A stretch of DNA of 64,000 bases. Origin: Castellaniella hirudinis_A. GTDB taxonomy: Bacteria; Pseudomonadota; Gammaproteobacteria; Burkholderiales; Burkholderiaceae_B. Shown here one piece after another: positions 28,485-38,842 of this stretch. A model generated the notes under the pieces. The model was not told the origin of the DNA. It ran no database searches and was given only the letters and a program-made list of their open reading frames with translations. The stretch spans positions 12,797 through 76,796 of the forward strand of contig NZ_JBLGTV010000013.1 of NCBI RefSeq assembly GCF_047468865.1. The letters are read 5' to 3'. Each line of letters starts with the position of its first letter. The first letter of the stretch is position 1. Both the position numbers and the translations under genes were made by a program.

Positions 28485-30203
28485 ATGACAATGGCATTGC
28501 AACCCCGCCTGGCGGGCCATATTCTGGTAGATCAATTGCGTCTGCACGGGACGGATCATGTCTTCTGCGTCCCGGGCGAAAGCTATCTGGCCGTGCTCGA
28601 CGGCCTGGTGGACGCCGAAATCCAGGTCACGGTCTGCCGCCAGGAAGGCGGCGCCGCCATGATGGCCGAAGCCTACGGCAAGCTGACGGGCCGCCCCGGG
28701 GTGTGCCTGGTGACCCGCGCCCCCGGGGCCACCAACGCCACCCCGGGCATCCACATCGCCTCGCAGGATTCCACCCCCCTGATCATGCTGGTGGGACAAA
28801 TCCAGCGCGACCACCGCGACCGCGAAGCCTTCCAGGAAATGGACTACAAGGCCGTGTACGGCTCGCAGGCCAAATGGGTGGCCGAAATCGACCAGGCCGA
28901 ACGCATCCCCGAATATCTGGCACGGGCTTTCCACGTGGCGCAATCGGGCCGCCCGGGGCCGGTGGTGCTGGCCCTGCCCGAAGACATGCTGACCGAGACC
29001 CTGGCCGTGGCCGACGCCCGCCCCTGCCAGCGCACAGACAGCTACCCCGACCCCGCCCAGCTGGACAAACTGGCCGGCCTGCTGGCCCAGGCCCAGCGGC
29101 CCCTGGCCATTCTGGGCGGCAGCGGCTGGGACGCCGAATCCGTCCAGGCGTTCGGCGATTTCGCCATCCGCCACGGCATCCCCATCGCGGTGCAGTTTCG
29201 CCGCCAGATGCTGTGCCCCACCGACCACCCCAACTTCATCGGCGACCTGGGCCTGGGCGTCGATCCGCAACTGCTGGCGGCGATCCGCGAGTCCGACCTG
29301 ATCCTGGCGGTGGGGGGGCGCCTGTCCGAAGTGCCCAGCCAGGGCTATACCCTGTTCGGCATCCCCAACCCGGGCCGGCTGTTGGCGCACGTCCACCCGG
29401 ACATCAACGAACTGAACCGGGTCTACCAGGCCGACGCGGCCCTGGCCTGCACGCCGCGCACCTGGGTGCGTGTCATCCAGGACATCCCCGGCAGTCTCAC
29501 CGCCGAACGCCGGCAGCGCTGCGATGCCCTGCACGCCCAGCGTCTGGCCTGGAGCGATCCAACGCGCATCCACACCCCCGGGGCGCTGCAGATGGGGGAA
29601 ATCGTGCAGCACCTGAACGCCACCCTGCCGCTGGACAGCATCATCACCAACGGGGCCGGCAACTACGCCACCTGGATTCACCGCTTTTATCAATTCCGCG
29701 CCTACGGCACGCAACTGGCCCCCACGTCGGGCTCCATGGGCTACGACATGCCCGCCGCCGTGGCGGCCAAGCGCATCTGCCCGGATCGCACCGTCGTGTG
29801 CTTCACCGGGGACGGCAGCTTCATGATGCACGGCCAGGAATTCGCCACCGCCGTGCAGTACAAACTGCCCGTCATCGTGATCCTGATCGACAACCACATG
29901 TACGGCACGATCCGCATGCACCAGGAACGCCACTACCCGGGCCGGGTCTCGGCCACCGACCTGCACAACCCGGATTTCGCCGCCTATGCCCGGGCCTTCG
30001 GCGGCCACGGCGAGCGCGTCGAAACCACGGCCGAATTCGCCCCCGCGCTGCGGCGCGCCCTGGACAGCGGCCTGCCGGCCATCGTGCATTGCCTGCTCGA
30101 TCCCGAAGCCATCACGCCCACCACCACCATCAGCCGCCTGCGCGACGCGGCGCTGCGCAGCCACCCGGCACCGGAGGCCCCCCATGATCCAGATCATTCT
30201 TGA
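28485..30203 (+). CDS. ThDP-dependent enzyme of the acetolactate synthase / 2-ketoacid decarboxylase family
   Basis: This is a 572-residue three-domain ThDP enzyme. The N-terminal domain has DHVFCVPGESYLAVLDGL and the cofactor-activating Glu in VCRQEGGAAMMAEAYGKLTG (about residue 50). The middle domain has AILGGSGWDAESVQAF. The C-terminal domain has the Mg-ThDP motif GDGSFMMHGQEFATAVQ followed by IDNHMYGTIRMHQERHYPGR. No partner regulatory subunit is present, so biosynthetic acetolactate synthase is unlikely. Its place between a ketimine reductase and an amino-acid importer suggests work on a 2-keto acid from a basic amino acid, like the 2-ketoarginine decarboxylase AruI. Its last 20 bases overlap livH. 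Confidence 0.8.
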   Translation: MTMALQPRLAGHILVDQLRLHGTDHVFCVPGESYLAVLDGLVDAEIQVTVCRQEGGAAMMAEAYGKLTGRPGVCLVTRAPGATNATPGIHIASQDSTPLIMLVGQIQRDHRDREAFQEMDYKAVYGSQAKWVAEIDQAERIPEYLARAFHVAQSGRPGPVVLALPEDMLTETLAVADARPCQRTDSYPDPAQLDKLAGLLAQAQRPLAILGGSGWDAESVQAFGDFAIRHGIPIAVQFRRQMLCPTDHPNFIGDLGLGVDPQLLAAIRESDLILAVGGRLSEVPSQGYTLFGIPNPGRLLAHVHPDINELNRVYQADAALACTPRTWVRVIQDIPGSLTAERRQRCDALHAQRLAWSDPTRIHTPGALQMGEIVQHLNATLPLDSIITNGAGNYATWIHRFYQFRAYGTQLAPTSGSMGYDMPAAVAAKRICPDRTVVCFTGDGSFMMHGQEFATAVQYKLPVIVILIDNHMYGTIRMHQERHYPGRVSATDLHNPDFAAYARAFGGHGERVETTAEFAPALRRALDSGLPAIVHCLLDPEAITPTTTISRLRDAALRSHPAPEAPHDPDHS

Positions 30204-31101
30204 CAGCCTGATCCGCGCCTCGGAGCTGGCCCTGATCGGGGTCGGCCTGACCATGGTCTACGACATCCTGCGCTTCGCCAGCTTCGCCCACGTGCAGTTC
30301 GGCACCATCGGCGCATTCGTCGCCCTGTCCATCAGCCTGGCGCTGCCCCTGCCCGCCGCCTGGGCCATCCTGGTCGGCGCGCTGGTCGCCTGCGTCATCA
30401 CCGGCGGCCTGGGGGTACTCAGCGACAAACTCATCTTCGCCCGGCTGCGCAACCGGCCCGCCGCCATCCTGATGATCGCCTCGTTCGGGCTGGGCATGGT
30501 CATGCAATACGGGGTGCAGGCCATCTGGGGGGCCGGGGCCCACGCCTATCCCCTGCCCCTGGCGCGGCCCTGGATCGTGTTCGGCGGCCGCCTCTCGCCC
30601 GCCGGCGCCGGGGTCATCGCCGCCGCCGCCGTTTCGATGCTGGCCTTCCACCTGCTGCTGACCCGCACCAAGCTGGGGGTCGCCATGCGGGCCACCGCCG
30701 ACAACCCCCAGCTATCCGAAGCCAGCGGCATCACCACCGAGCGCATCATCCGCATCGTCTGGTTCATCGGGGCGGCGCTGGGCGCCCTGGGCGGCATCAT
30801 GCTGGGGCTGGTGGCCCAGATCCAGTCCAATATGGGCTTTGAAATCATGGTGGCGGTGTTCGCCGCCGTGATCGTCGGCGGCATCGGCAATGTCCACGGC
30901 GCCGTGCTGGGGGCCGGTGTGGTCGCTTTTGCGGAAAACATCGGCCTGGTCATCAACTGGGCCCCCTTGGGCAGGCTGTTGGGCCTGACGACCGAAGCCC
31001 ACCTTTACATCCCCGTCGGGTTCAAAACCGGCATCACCTTTGTCATCCTGATCCTGATCCTGCTGGTCATGCCACGGGGCATTCTGGGGAGGCGCGCCTG
31101 A
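30184..31101 (+). CDS. livH: Branched-chain-type amino acid ABC transporter permease LivH
   Basis: This is an inner-membrane subunit of a HAAT-family importer, 305 residues. It starts with the LivH signature IILDSLIRASELALIGVGLTMVYDILRFASFAHVQFGTIGAF and has eight or so hydrophobic helices. The cytoplasmic coupling segment is TKLGVAMRATADNPQLSEASGI, then AAVIVGGIGNVHGAVLGAGVV. The ATG at 30184 lies inside the end of the ThDP gene (20-base overlap), so the transporter is in the same operon as the catabolic genes. The substrate is therefore probably the amino acid or derivative they degrade, not necessarily leucine. Confidence 0.93.
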   Translation: MIQIILDSLIRASELALIGVGLTMVYDILRFASFAHVQFGTIGAFVALSISLALPLPAAWAILVGALVACVITGGLGVLSDKLIFARLRNRPAAILMIASFGLGMVMQYGVQAIWGAGAHAYPLPLARPWIVFGGRLSPAGAGVIAAAAVSMLAFHLLLTRTKLGVAMRATADNPQLSEASGITTERIIRIVWFIGAALGALGGIMLGLVAQIQSNMGFEIMVAVFAAVIVGGIGNVHGAVLGAGVVAFAENIGLVINWAPLGRLLGLTTEAHLYIPVGFKTGITFVILILILLVMPRGILGRRA

Positions 31102-32036
31102 TGATCGACTTTCTCGTCTATCTGCTGACCATCGTCGGCATCTATGGGCTGATCAGCCTCAGTCTCAGCTTCCAGTACGGCCAGACCGGGCTGGTCAATT
31201 TCGGCCAGGTGGCGTTCTTCATGGTGGGGGCCTACCTGTCCAGCATCGCCACGGCGATCATGGGCTGGTCCATGCTCACCGGCTTTGTCCTGGCCCTGAT
31301 CGGCGGCGGCCTGCTGGGCGCCCTGATGGCCCTGCCCATCGGCGACCTGCGCCAGGACTACTGGGCCATCGCCACCCTGGCGGCGGCCGAACTCATCCGC
31401 ATCATTTTCCTCAACACCAACCTGGGCAGCGATTACGTGGGGGCATCCTACGGCATCAGCGGCATCCCCGCGCCGCTGCGCGACGTCATCCCCGCCGCGC
31501 AATACGGCTACTTCTATCTGGCGCTCGTCCTGCTGTGCGTGGCCGGGGCCTATCTGCTGGTCTCCTGGCTGAACCGCTCGCCCTTCGGGCGGGTGCTCAA
31601 GGGCATCCGCGAAAGCGACGAAGTGGCGCGCGCCCTGGGCAAGGACGTGCGCCGCGCCCGGATCGGCGCCCTGGTGATCGGCGGCATTCTGGCTGCCGCC
31701 GGCGGCAGCCTGTACGCCCATTTCGTGGGCTTCATCGACCCCCGCTTCTTCATGCCGCTGGAAACCTTCCTGATCTGGGCCATGGTGATCATGGGCGGGC
31801 CGGGCAACAACCTGGGCGCCCTGGCCGGCACCCTGGTCATCGAGCTGATCTACAACTCCACCCGCTTCATCGACGTCCCGCCGGAATTCTCCGCCACCCT
31901 GGCCGCCCTGCGCATGGTGCTGATCGGCGTGCTGATCATCCTGGTCATCCTGTACCTGCCGCGCGGCCTGGTGCCCGAACGCAAACGCCTGTACCACCGG
32001 CCCGCCCCGGCCGCAGGAGACCGCCATGCTGCTTGA
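31101..32036 (+). CDS. livM: Branched-chain-type amino acid ABC transporter permease LivM
   Basis: This is the second permease, 311 residues, starting one base into the livH stop (TGATG). It has the LivM signature LSLSFQYGQTGLVNFGQVAFFMVGAYLSS and the helix pair ALIGGGLLGALMALPIGDLRQDYWAIATLAAAELIRI. The coupling loop is SPFGRVLKGIRESDEVARALGKDVRRARI. The end FMPLETFLIWAMVIMGGPGNNLGALAGT matches the family. Length and helix pattern are normal for LivM without an N-terminal extension. Confidence 0.93.
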   Translation: MIDFLVYLLTIVGIYGLISLSLSFQYGQTGLVNFGQVAFFMVGAYLSSIATAIMGWSMLTGFVLALIGGGLLGALMALPIGDLRQDYWAIATLAAAELIRIIFLNTNLGSDYVGASYGISGIPAPLRDVIPAAQYGYFYLALVLLCVAGAYLLVSWLNRSPFGRVLKGIRESDEVARALGKDVRRARIGALVIGGILAAAGGSLYAHFVGFIDPRFFMPLETFLIWAMVIMGGPGNNLGALAGTLVIELIYNSTRFIDVPPEFSATLAALRMVLIGVLIILVILYLPRGLVPERKRLYHRPAPAAGDRHAA

Positions 32037-32835
32037 AGTCAACAAAGTATCGCGGCATTTCGGCGGCCTGGTGGCGCTGCAGGACGTGTCCCTGACCGCG
32101 GCGGCAGGCCAGATCACCGGCCTGATCGGCCCCAACGGCTCGGGCAAGACCACGCTGGTGCACATTATTTCCGGCTTTCTGCGGCCCAGCGCCGGCCAGA
32201 TCCTGTTTGAAGGGCAGGCCATCGAACAGCTGAAACCGCACCAGATCGCCCGCCTGGGCCTGTGCCGCACATTCCAGATCACCCTGAATCCCCAGCGCAT
32301 GACCGTCATGGAAAACATGCTGCTGGGCGCCCGCCAGCAACTAGGCGAGCGCCTTCTGATGGCCGCCCTGCATCCGCAGGCCGTGCGCCGCGAAGAACAG
32401 CGCAACCTGGATCGCGCCTGGCATCTGCTGGAAATGGTGAAGCTGCAGCATCACGCCAACGAACTGGCCGGCGGCCTGTCGGGGGGCCAGAAAAAGCTGC
32501 TGGCCCTGGTGCAGGTACTGATGGCCGACCCCCGGCTGATCCTGTTGGACGAGCCCGTGGCGGGGGTCAACCCCCGGCTGATCGACGACATCGTCGAGGT
32601 CATCAAGACCCTGCGCAAAGGCGGCCAGAGCTTCCTGATCATCGAACACAATATGGCGGTGATCCGCGAACTGTGCGACACCCTGTGCGTGCTCGACATG
32701 GGCCACGTGCTGGCCGAAGGCCCCGTCGAAGACGTGCTGGGACGAGAAGACGTGCTGCGGGCCTATATCGCCGCCGGGGGCCAGCTCGACCCCGACACGG
32801 CAGTCGCCGGCGGCGGCCAATCCACCGAGGCATAG
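32026..32835 (+). CDS. livG: Branched-chain-type amino acid ABC transporter ATPase LivG
   Basis: This is a 269-residue ATPase with Walker A GPNGSGKTT, Q-loop FQITLNPQRMTVMENML, signature LSGGQKKL, Walker B LILLDEPVAGVNP and switch His IIEHNMAVI. The insert between Q-loop and signature (LLMAALHPQAVRREEQRNLDRAWHLLEMV) and the ADP-binding tail are typical of LivG rather than LivF. It overlaps livM by 11 bases. Confidence 0.94.
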   Translation: MLLEVNKVSRHFGGLVALQDVSLTAAAGQITGLIGPNGSGKTTLVHIISGFLRPSAGQILFEGQAIEQLKPHQIARLGLCRTFQITLNPQRMTVMENMLLGARQQLGERLLMAALHPQAVRREEQRNLDRAWHLLEMVKLQHHANELAGGLSGGQKKLLALVQVLMADPRLILLDEPVAGVNPRLIDDIVEVIKTLRKGGQSFLIIEHNMAVIRELCDTLCVLDMGHVLAEGPVEDVLGREDVLRAYIAAGGQLDPDTAVAGGGQSTEA

Positions 32836-32843
32836 GAAGGCAT

Positions 32844-33560
32844 ATGGGTATCCTGCAAGTTCAAAACCTGGTGGCCGGCTACGGCGATACGGAAATCCTG
32901 CACGGCGTGCAATTGGACGTCGCCGAAAACCAAATCACCACCATCATCGGCCCCAATGGCGCGGGCAAATCCACCCTGCTGAAGTCGCTCATGGGTTTCC
33001 TGATCCCCCGCTCCGGCCGGGTGCTGTTCGACGGCCGGGACATCACCCATCTGGCCGCCCACAGCCGGGTGCTGGAAGGCATCGCCTTCGTCCCCCAGCT
33101 GGACAATGTCTTCCCGTCGCTGTCGGTCGAGGAAAACCTGAAGATGGGCGGCTACACCCTGGCGCGCGACCAGGTCGCCGAGCGCATCGCCCTGCAATAC
33201 GAACGCTTCCCCCGCCTGGCCGAACGCCGCCACCAGCGGGTGCACACCATGAGCGGCGGCGAGCGCCAGATGCTGGCCTTGGCCCGCGCCCTGATGACCG
33301 AGCCCCGCCTGTTGCTGCTGGACGAGCCCACCGCCGCCCTGTCGCCGCGCATTGCCGCCGAAGTCTTCGAGAAAATCCAGGAAATCAACGCCCGGGGGCG
33401 CACGGTGCTGATTGTTGAACAAAATGCCGAACTCTCTTTGCGGTGCTCGGCCTTCGGCATTGTGATGGCGGACGGAAAAAACGCCTTCGACGGCCCCGCC
33501 GACCGCATTCTGACGGACGAAAAGATTCGTGAAGCCTATCTTGGCACGGCCAAGCACTAG
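32844..33560 (+). CDS. livF: Branched-chain-type amino acid ABC transporter ATPase LivF
   Basis: This is a 238-residue ATPase with Walker A GPNGAGKST, Q-loop FVPQLDNVFPSLSVEENL, signature MSGGERQML, Walker B LLLLDEPTAALSP and switch region IVEQNAELSL. The opening LVAGYGDTEILHGVQLDV is the LivF signature. ATG 32844 is preceded by TAGGAAGG and lies 8 bases after the livG stop. A long upstream in-frame extension lies in the shadow of livG and is not used. Confidence 0.94.
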   Translation: MGILQVQNLVAGYGDTEILHGVQLDVAENQITTIIGPNGAGKSTLLKSLMGFLIPRSGRVLFDGRDITHLAAHSRVLEGIAFVPQLDNVFPSLSVEENLKMGGYTLARDQVAERIALQYERFPRLAERRHQRVHTMSGGERQMLALARALMTEPRLLLLDEPTAALSPRIAAEVFEKIQEINARGRTVLIVEQNAELSLRCSAFGIVMADGKNAFDGPADRILTDEKIREAYLGTAKH

Positions 33561-33572
33561 CCTGACGAAACC

Positions 33573-33589
33573 CGCGCACGGTGTGCGCG
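33573..33589 (+). terminator. Hairpin between livF and livK
   Basis: CGCGCAC (33573-33579), GGT, GTGCGCG (33583-33589) form a perfect 7-bp stem 12 bases after the livF stop. A second GC-rich region follows before livK. No U-run is present. It may stabilise the upstream mRNA or modulate read-through into the binding-protein gene; a separate livK promoter is not obvious in the 96-base gap. Confidence 0.4.
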
Positions 33590-33656
33590 CCCACCCGGCG
33601 GGCCCGCAGCCCCGGCCACTGGCCGCAAGCCCGCCACCCACCCGGAGGTAGACAGC

Positions 33657-34832
33657 ATGAAAAAGACATTCATCCACCTGGCCGCAGGGGCCACCACGGC
33701 CTTGTTCTGCGCGGGCCTGATCAGCCCGGCCCTGGCCGCCGACATCAAGATCGGCGTCCTGGTTCCCCTGACCGGCACCAGCGCCATCCAAGGCAAGGAT
33801 ATTTCCCGGGGCATCCAGCTGGCCGCCCAGCGCATCAACCAGGGTTTCGACATCCCGCAAAAAGACGGCTCGACCATCCGCGTCGATCCCAAAGTACTGG
33901 GCGGCGAGATCAAGCTGGTGATCGAAGACACCGAATCCCGCCCGGCATCGGCCCTGGACGCCATGCGCAAACTGGTCAACGTGGACAAAGTCCCCGTGGT
34001 GCTGGGGGTTCTGTCCAGCGGGGTCTGCGTCCCCACCGGACAATTCGCGCAGCAGGCCAAGGTCGTGGAAATCTGCTCCTCGTCGACTTCGCCCGAACTG
34101 CGGAAAATCGGCCCCTACCTGTTCAGCACCATGGGCCTGGATGACCTGATGGGCCGCGCCGTGGCGGAATTCGCCCAGGGAGACTCCGGCGGCAGCACAC
34201 TGGCCACCCTGTCGACCAACAACCCGTTCGGCGTGGGGATGGAAATCCAGGCGTGCCAGCAACTGGAAAGCGCCGGCAAGGGCAAATGCGTCACCAAGGT
34301 GCGCTATGAAGAAGGCAAATCGGACTACAACGCCGACCTGCGCCGCACGGTCTCCCAAGACCCCGATATGGTGATGTTCACCGCCTACGGGGCCGAAGCC
34401 CGCCTGCTGATGCAGGAAGCCTACCAGCAGGGCATCCAGGTCGGGAAAAACTGGTACGCCGACTATCCGTCCCTGTGGATCACCGACATCGAGAAAACCC
34501 CGGAAATCGGCGAAGGCATCAAGGGCCTGGAACCCGGTTCGGCCGGCCCGGCCTATGACGCCTATTCAGCCGACTACAAGCAGGCCTTCGGCGAAAGCCC
34601 GACCAGTGTCTTTGGCAGCTATGCCTACGACTCGGCCATGCTGGTGGCCCTGGCCATCCAGCAGGCGGGGGCGGCCAATGCGGACGCCATCCGCGACGCC
34701 CTGACCCCGGTTTCGCAAAACTATGCGGGGGTGACCGGCGACAAGGCCTTCGACGAAGACGGCATGCAAAAGACCGAATCCTACCGGCATGTCATCGTCA
34801 AGGACGGCAAGCTGCTGCCTTATCAAAAATAA
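33657..34832 (+). CDS. livK: Branched-chain-type amino acid ABC transporter substrate-binding protein LivK
   Basis: This is a 391-residue periplasmic binding protein with a signal peptide ending SPALAA (about residue 27) and a Peripla_BP_6 fold. The visible segments are IKIGVLVPLTGTSAIQGKDISRGIQLAAQRIN, SRPASALDAMRKLVNVDKVPVVLGVLSSGVC, VEICSSSTSPELRKIGPYLFSTMGLDDLMG and SVFGSYAYDSAMLVALAIQQAG. The SSSTSP stretch is where leucine-type proteins contact the ligand's amino acid head. Placing the binding-protein gene last (HMGFK order) differs from E. coli (KHMGF) but is common in Burkholderiales. GGAGG lies 8 bases ahead of the ATG. Confidence 0.93.
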   Translation: MKKTFIHLAAGATTALFCAGLISPALAADIKIGVLVPLTGTSAIQGKDISRGIQLAAQRINQGFDIPQKDGSTIRVDPKVLGGEIKLVIEDTESRPASALDAMRKLVNVDKVPVVLGVLSSGVCVPTGQFAQQAKVVEICSSSTSPELRKIGPYLFSTMGLDDLMGRAVAEFAQGDSGGSTLATLSTNNPFGVGMEIQACQQLESAGKGKCVTKVRYEEGKSDYNADLRRTVSQDPDMVMFTAYGAEARLLMQEAYQQGIQVGKNWYADYPSLWITDIEKTPEIGEGIKGLEPGSAGPAYDAYSADYKQAFGESPTSVFGSYAYDSAMLVALAIQQAGAANADAIRDALTPVSQNYAGVTGDKAFDEDGMQKTESYRHVIVKDGKLLPYQK

Positions 34833-34850
34833 GCCCAGCCGGCCCCAAGG

Positions 34851-36209
34851 TTAAAGGCTGGCCAGGGCCTGTTGCACCCGGGGCAAGGCCTCGGGCAGGC
34901 AGCGCGCCCAGCACTGGCCCGCCACCGCCAGGCTGACCTGGCCATCGGCGTCCGGCGCCAGGGCGGCAAAATCCAGCTGGGCCACCTGGCGGCCCAGCTG
35001 GTTCAGCTGCTTGGGATCGGCAAAGGGTTCACTCAGCAGCAGTTCGGCGCCATCGGCGGCAAATAGGCGCTGGCGAAACCCGCCATCCGCTTCGCGGAAG
35101 GACACCAGGCGCGCCTGGGCGGCTTTTCCGGCCCGGGCGGCATCGGTTTTCCGGCCACCGGCCGCCCCGGCGGCCGCGGGCTGGCGCAGGCCCACGGCGG
35201 CGCGCAATTGATCCATGAAAGGCACTGCAATGCGGCGGGCCTTTTCCGCCCCCGCCTGCAGAATATCTTCGATGCGCCCCGGATTGGCCATCAGCCGGGC
35301 GTAGTTGTCGCGCATCGGCCCGATCTGATCCTCGATGCATCGGCACAGGGCCTGCTTGGCCTCGCCCCAGCCCAGGCCATCGGCCAGCGCCTGCTTGAAC
35401 GCATCCGCCTGCGCATGCGTGGCGAAAGCCCGGTACAAGGTGAACAGATGGGCGCTGTCGGCGTCCTTGGGTTCGCCCGGCAGGCGCGAATCCGTCACGA
35501 TCTGCGCGACCGCCGCCTTCAGGGCCCGGGCCCCACCTTCGAACAAGGGAATGGTGTTGTGGTAGCTCTTGGACATCTTGCGCCCGTCCAGGCCGGGCAA
35601 AGTGGCCACGTCCTCGTCGATCTGCACCGCCGGCAGGACGAACAAATCCTGGCCATACAGGTGGTTGAAGCGCTGGGCGATATCGCGCGCCATCTCCAGG
35701 TGCTGGATCTGGTCGCGCCCCACCGGCACCCGGTGGGCGTTGAACATCAGGATGTCCGCCGCCATCAGAATGGGATAGGAAAACAGGCCCATGGTGACGC
35801 CATCGTCGGGTTCTTCGCCTTTTTCCAGATTGGCGTCCACCGAAGCTTTGTAGGCGTGCGCCCGGTTCATCAGGCCCTTGGCGGTGACGCAGGTCAGCAT
35901 CCAGCACAGCTCGGGGATCTCGGGGATATCCGACTGCCGGTAGAACGTGACCCGATCCGTGTCCAGCCCGGCGGCAATCCAGGTGGCGGCGATTTCCATG
36001 CGCGACTGGGCCACCCGCAGCGGGTCGCCGCACTTGATCAGGGCGTGGTAGTCCGCCAGGAAGAAAAACGCATCCACGTCCGGCTCGATGCTGGACTGGA
36101 TGGCCGGCCGGATCGCCCCGGCATAGTTGCCCAAATGGGGCGTGCCCGACGTGGTGATGCCCGTCAGGACGCGGCGGCGGCCGGCGAGAGAAGGAGAGGT
36201 CGTGGTCAT
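34851..36209 (-). CDS. trpS: Tryptophanyl-tRNA synthetase with C-terminal extension
   Basis: TrpRS charges tRNA-Trp. The class I motifs are present: the HIGH-like GTPHLGNYAG (residues 20-29) and KMSKSYHNTIP (about residue 215). The GRDQIQHLEMARDIAQRFNHLYG stretch and the ENIL-type helix are also there. The protein has 452 residues, about 110 more than E. coli TrpS. The extra part follows an Ala-rich linker (about residues 345-365) and reads VSFREADGGFRQRLFAADGAELLLSEPFADPKQLNQLGRQVAQLDF. This looks like a small folded domain known in several betaproteobacterial TrpRS proteins. It converges with livK, 18 bases apart. Confidence 0.95.
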   Translation of the reverse strand: MTTTSPSLAGRRRVLTGITTSGTPHLGNYAGAIRPAIQSSIEPDVDAFFFLADYHALIKCGDPLRVAQSRMEIAATWIAAGLDTDRVTFYRQSDIPEIPELCWMLTCVTAKGLMNRAHAYKASVDANLEKGEEPDDGVTMGLFSYPILMAADILMFNAHRVPVGRDQIQHLEMARDIAQRFNHLYGQDLFVLPAVQIDEDVATLPGLDGRKMSKSYHNTIPLFEGGARALKAAVAQIVTDSRLPGEPKDADSAHLFTLYRAFATHAQADAFKQALADGLGWGEAKQALCRCIEDQIGPMRDNYARLMANPGRIEDILQAGAEKARRIAVPFMDQLRAAVGLRQPAAAGAAGGRKTDAARAGKAAQARLVSFREADGGFRQRLFAADGAELLLSEPFADPKQLNQLGRQVAQLDFAALAPDADGQVSLAVAGQCWARCLPEALPRVQQALASL

Positions 36210-36302
36210 AGGCTTGAAAAAGGCGAAAATGAATACCGCCCCGGCGTCAGCATCGTGCCCCGGCGGTTCGTTTCAGGTTCAACGAAGCGCCGGCGCATCA
36301 CA

Positions 36303-37394
36303 CTACAGCACCACGGCGGCCCGGCGGGCTTCGTCCAGATATTCACGCGACTGCATCTCCATCAGGCGCGACACCGTGCGTGAAAATTCGTTGGACAGGG
36401 GGCCATCAGTATAGAGTTCATCGGGCGGGCACTGGGCCGACAGGATCAGCTTGACCTTGTGGTCGTACAGCACGTCCACCAGCCAGGTAAAGCGGCGCGC
36501 CTCGGACGCCTGGCGCGGCGCCATGCGCGGCACGTCCGACACGATCACCGTCTGAAAGCGGTCGGCCAGATCCAGGTAATCGTTTTGCGAGCGCGGCGTG
36601 CCGCACAGGGCCATGAAGTCGAACCACACCACCGTGCCCGCCAGGGCGATGGCTTGGATTTCGCGGTTTTCGATCAGCAGCACGGGTTTTTGCCGAGCGG
36701 TGTCGGCCAGACGGTCGAAGGCCGAACGCAGCTCGTCATGCGTGGCCGCCACGATGGGCGTGATATAGGCGCGCAGTTGCGCCAGCGTGCGGCGGCGATA
36801 ATCGACGCCCGCATCGACGTTCAAAACGTCCATTTTTTCCTGGATCAGGGCGATGGCGGGCAAAATGCGGTCGCGGTGCAGGCCATCGGGATACAGGGTG
36901 GAAGGCTCGTAGTTGGACGTCATGACGAACGACGTGCCATATTCGAACAGGCGCATCAGCAGCCGGTACAGAATCATGGCATCGGCCACATCCGAGACAT
37001 GGAATTCGTCGAAGCAGATCAGCCGGTAGCGCTTGGCGATATTGCGCGCCACGTGATCCAGCGGGTCGGCCTCGCCGCTGACGGCGCGGATTTCGCGGTG
37101 CACGCCGCGCATGAATTCATGAAAATGCAGGCGGACTTTGCGTTTGACGGGCACTGTCAGGTAAAACGCGTCCATCAGAAAGCTTTTGCCGCGCCCCACC
37201 CCGCCCCACAGGTAGACCCCGCGGGGCACGGCCGGGTGCAGGAAAAGTTTTTTCAGGCGGCTGGAGCGCTGCTGCTTGAACGCAATCCAATCGTCGTAAT
37301 ACTGTTGCAGGCGCTGAACCGCCGCGCGCTGGGCTTCGTCGGCGACGAAGCCCTTGTCGCGCAGGGCCTGCGCGTAATACGCGCTGACATCCAT
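36303..37394 (-). CDS. zapE: Cell division protein ZapE (AFG1-like ATPase)
   Basis: ZapE is an AFG1-family ATPase that acts at the Z-ring under oxygen limitation and heat. The 363-residue protein has Walker A GGVGRGKSFLMDAFY, Walker B ICFDEFHVSDVADAMIL and the arginine-finger region VMTSNYEPSTLYPDGLHRDRILPAI. The family motif FFHEFM-like stretch (HFHEFMRGVHREIR) and the C-terminal RFTWLVDVLYDHKVKLILSAQCPPDELY are also visible. It starts 9 bases after the lpd stop and so ends the suc operon, an arrangement seen in several Burkholderiales. Confidence 0.93.
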   Translation of the reverse strand: MDVSAYYAQALRDKGFVADEAQRAAVQRLQQYYDDWIAFKQQRSSRLKKLFLHPAVPRGVYLWGGVGRGKSFLMDAFYLTVPVKRKVRLHFHEFMRGVHREIRAVSGEADPLDHVARNIAKRYRLICFDEFHVSDVADAMILYRLLMRLFEYGTSFVMTSNYEPSTLYPDGLHRDRILPAIALIQEKMDVLNVDAGVDYRRRTLAQLRAYITPIVAATHDELRSAFDRLADTARQKPVLLIENREIQAIALAGTVVWFDFMALCGTPRSQNDYLDLADRFQTVIVSDVPRMAPRQASEARRFTWLVDVLYDHKVKLILSAQCPPDELYTDGPLSNEFSRTVSRLMEMQSREYLDEARRAAVVL

Positions 37395-37403
37395 CCGAAG
37401 GCT

Positions 37404-38831
<1,428 letters not shown>

Positions 38832-38842
38832 TTTGTTCTCTC

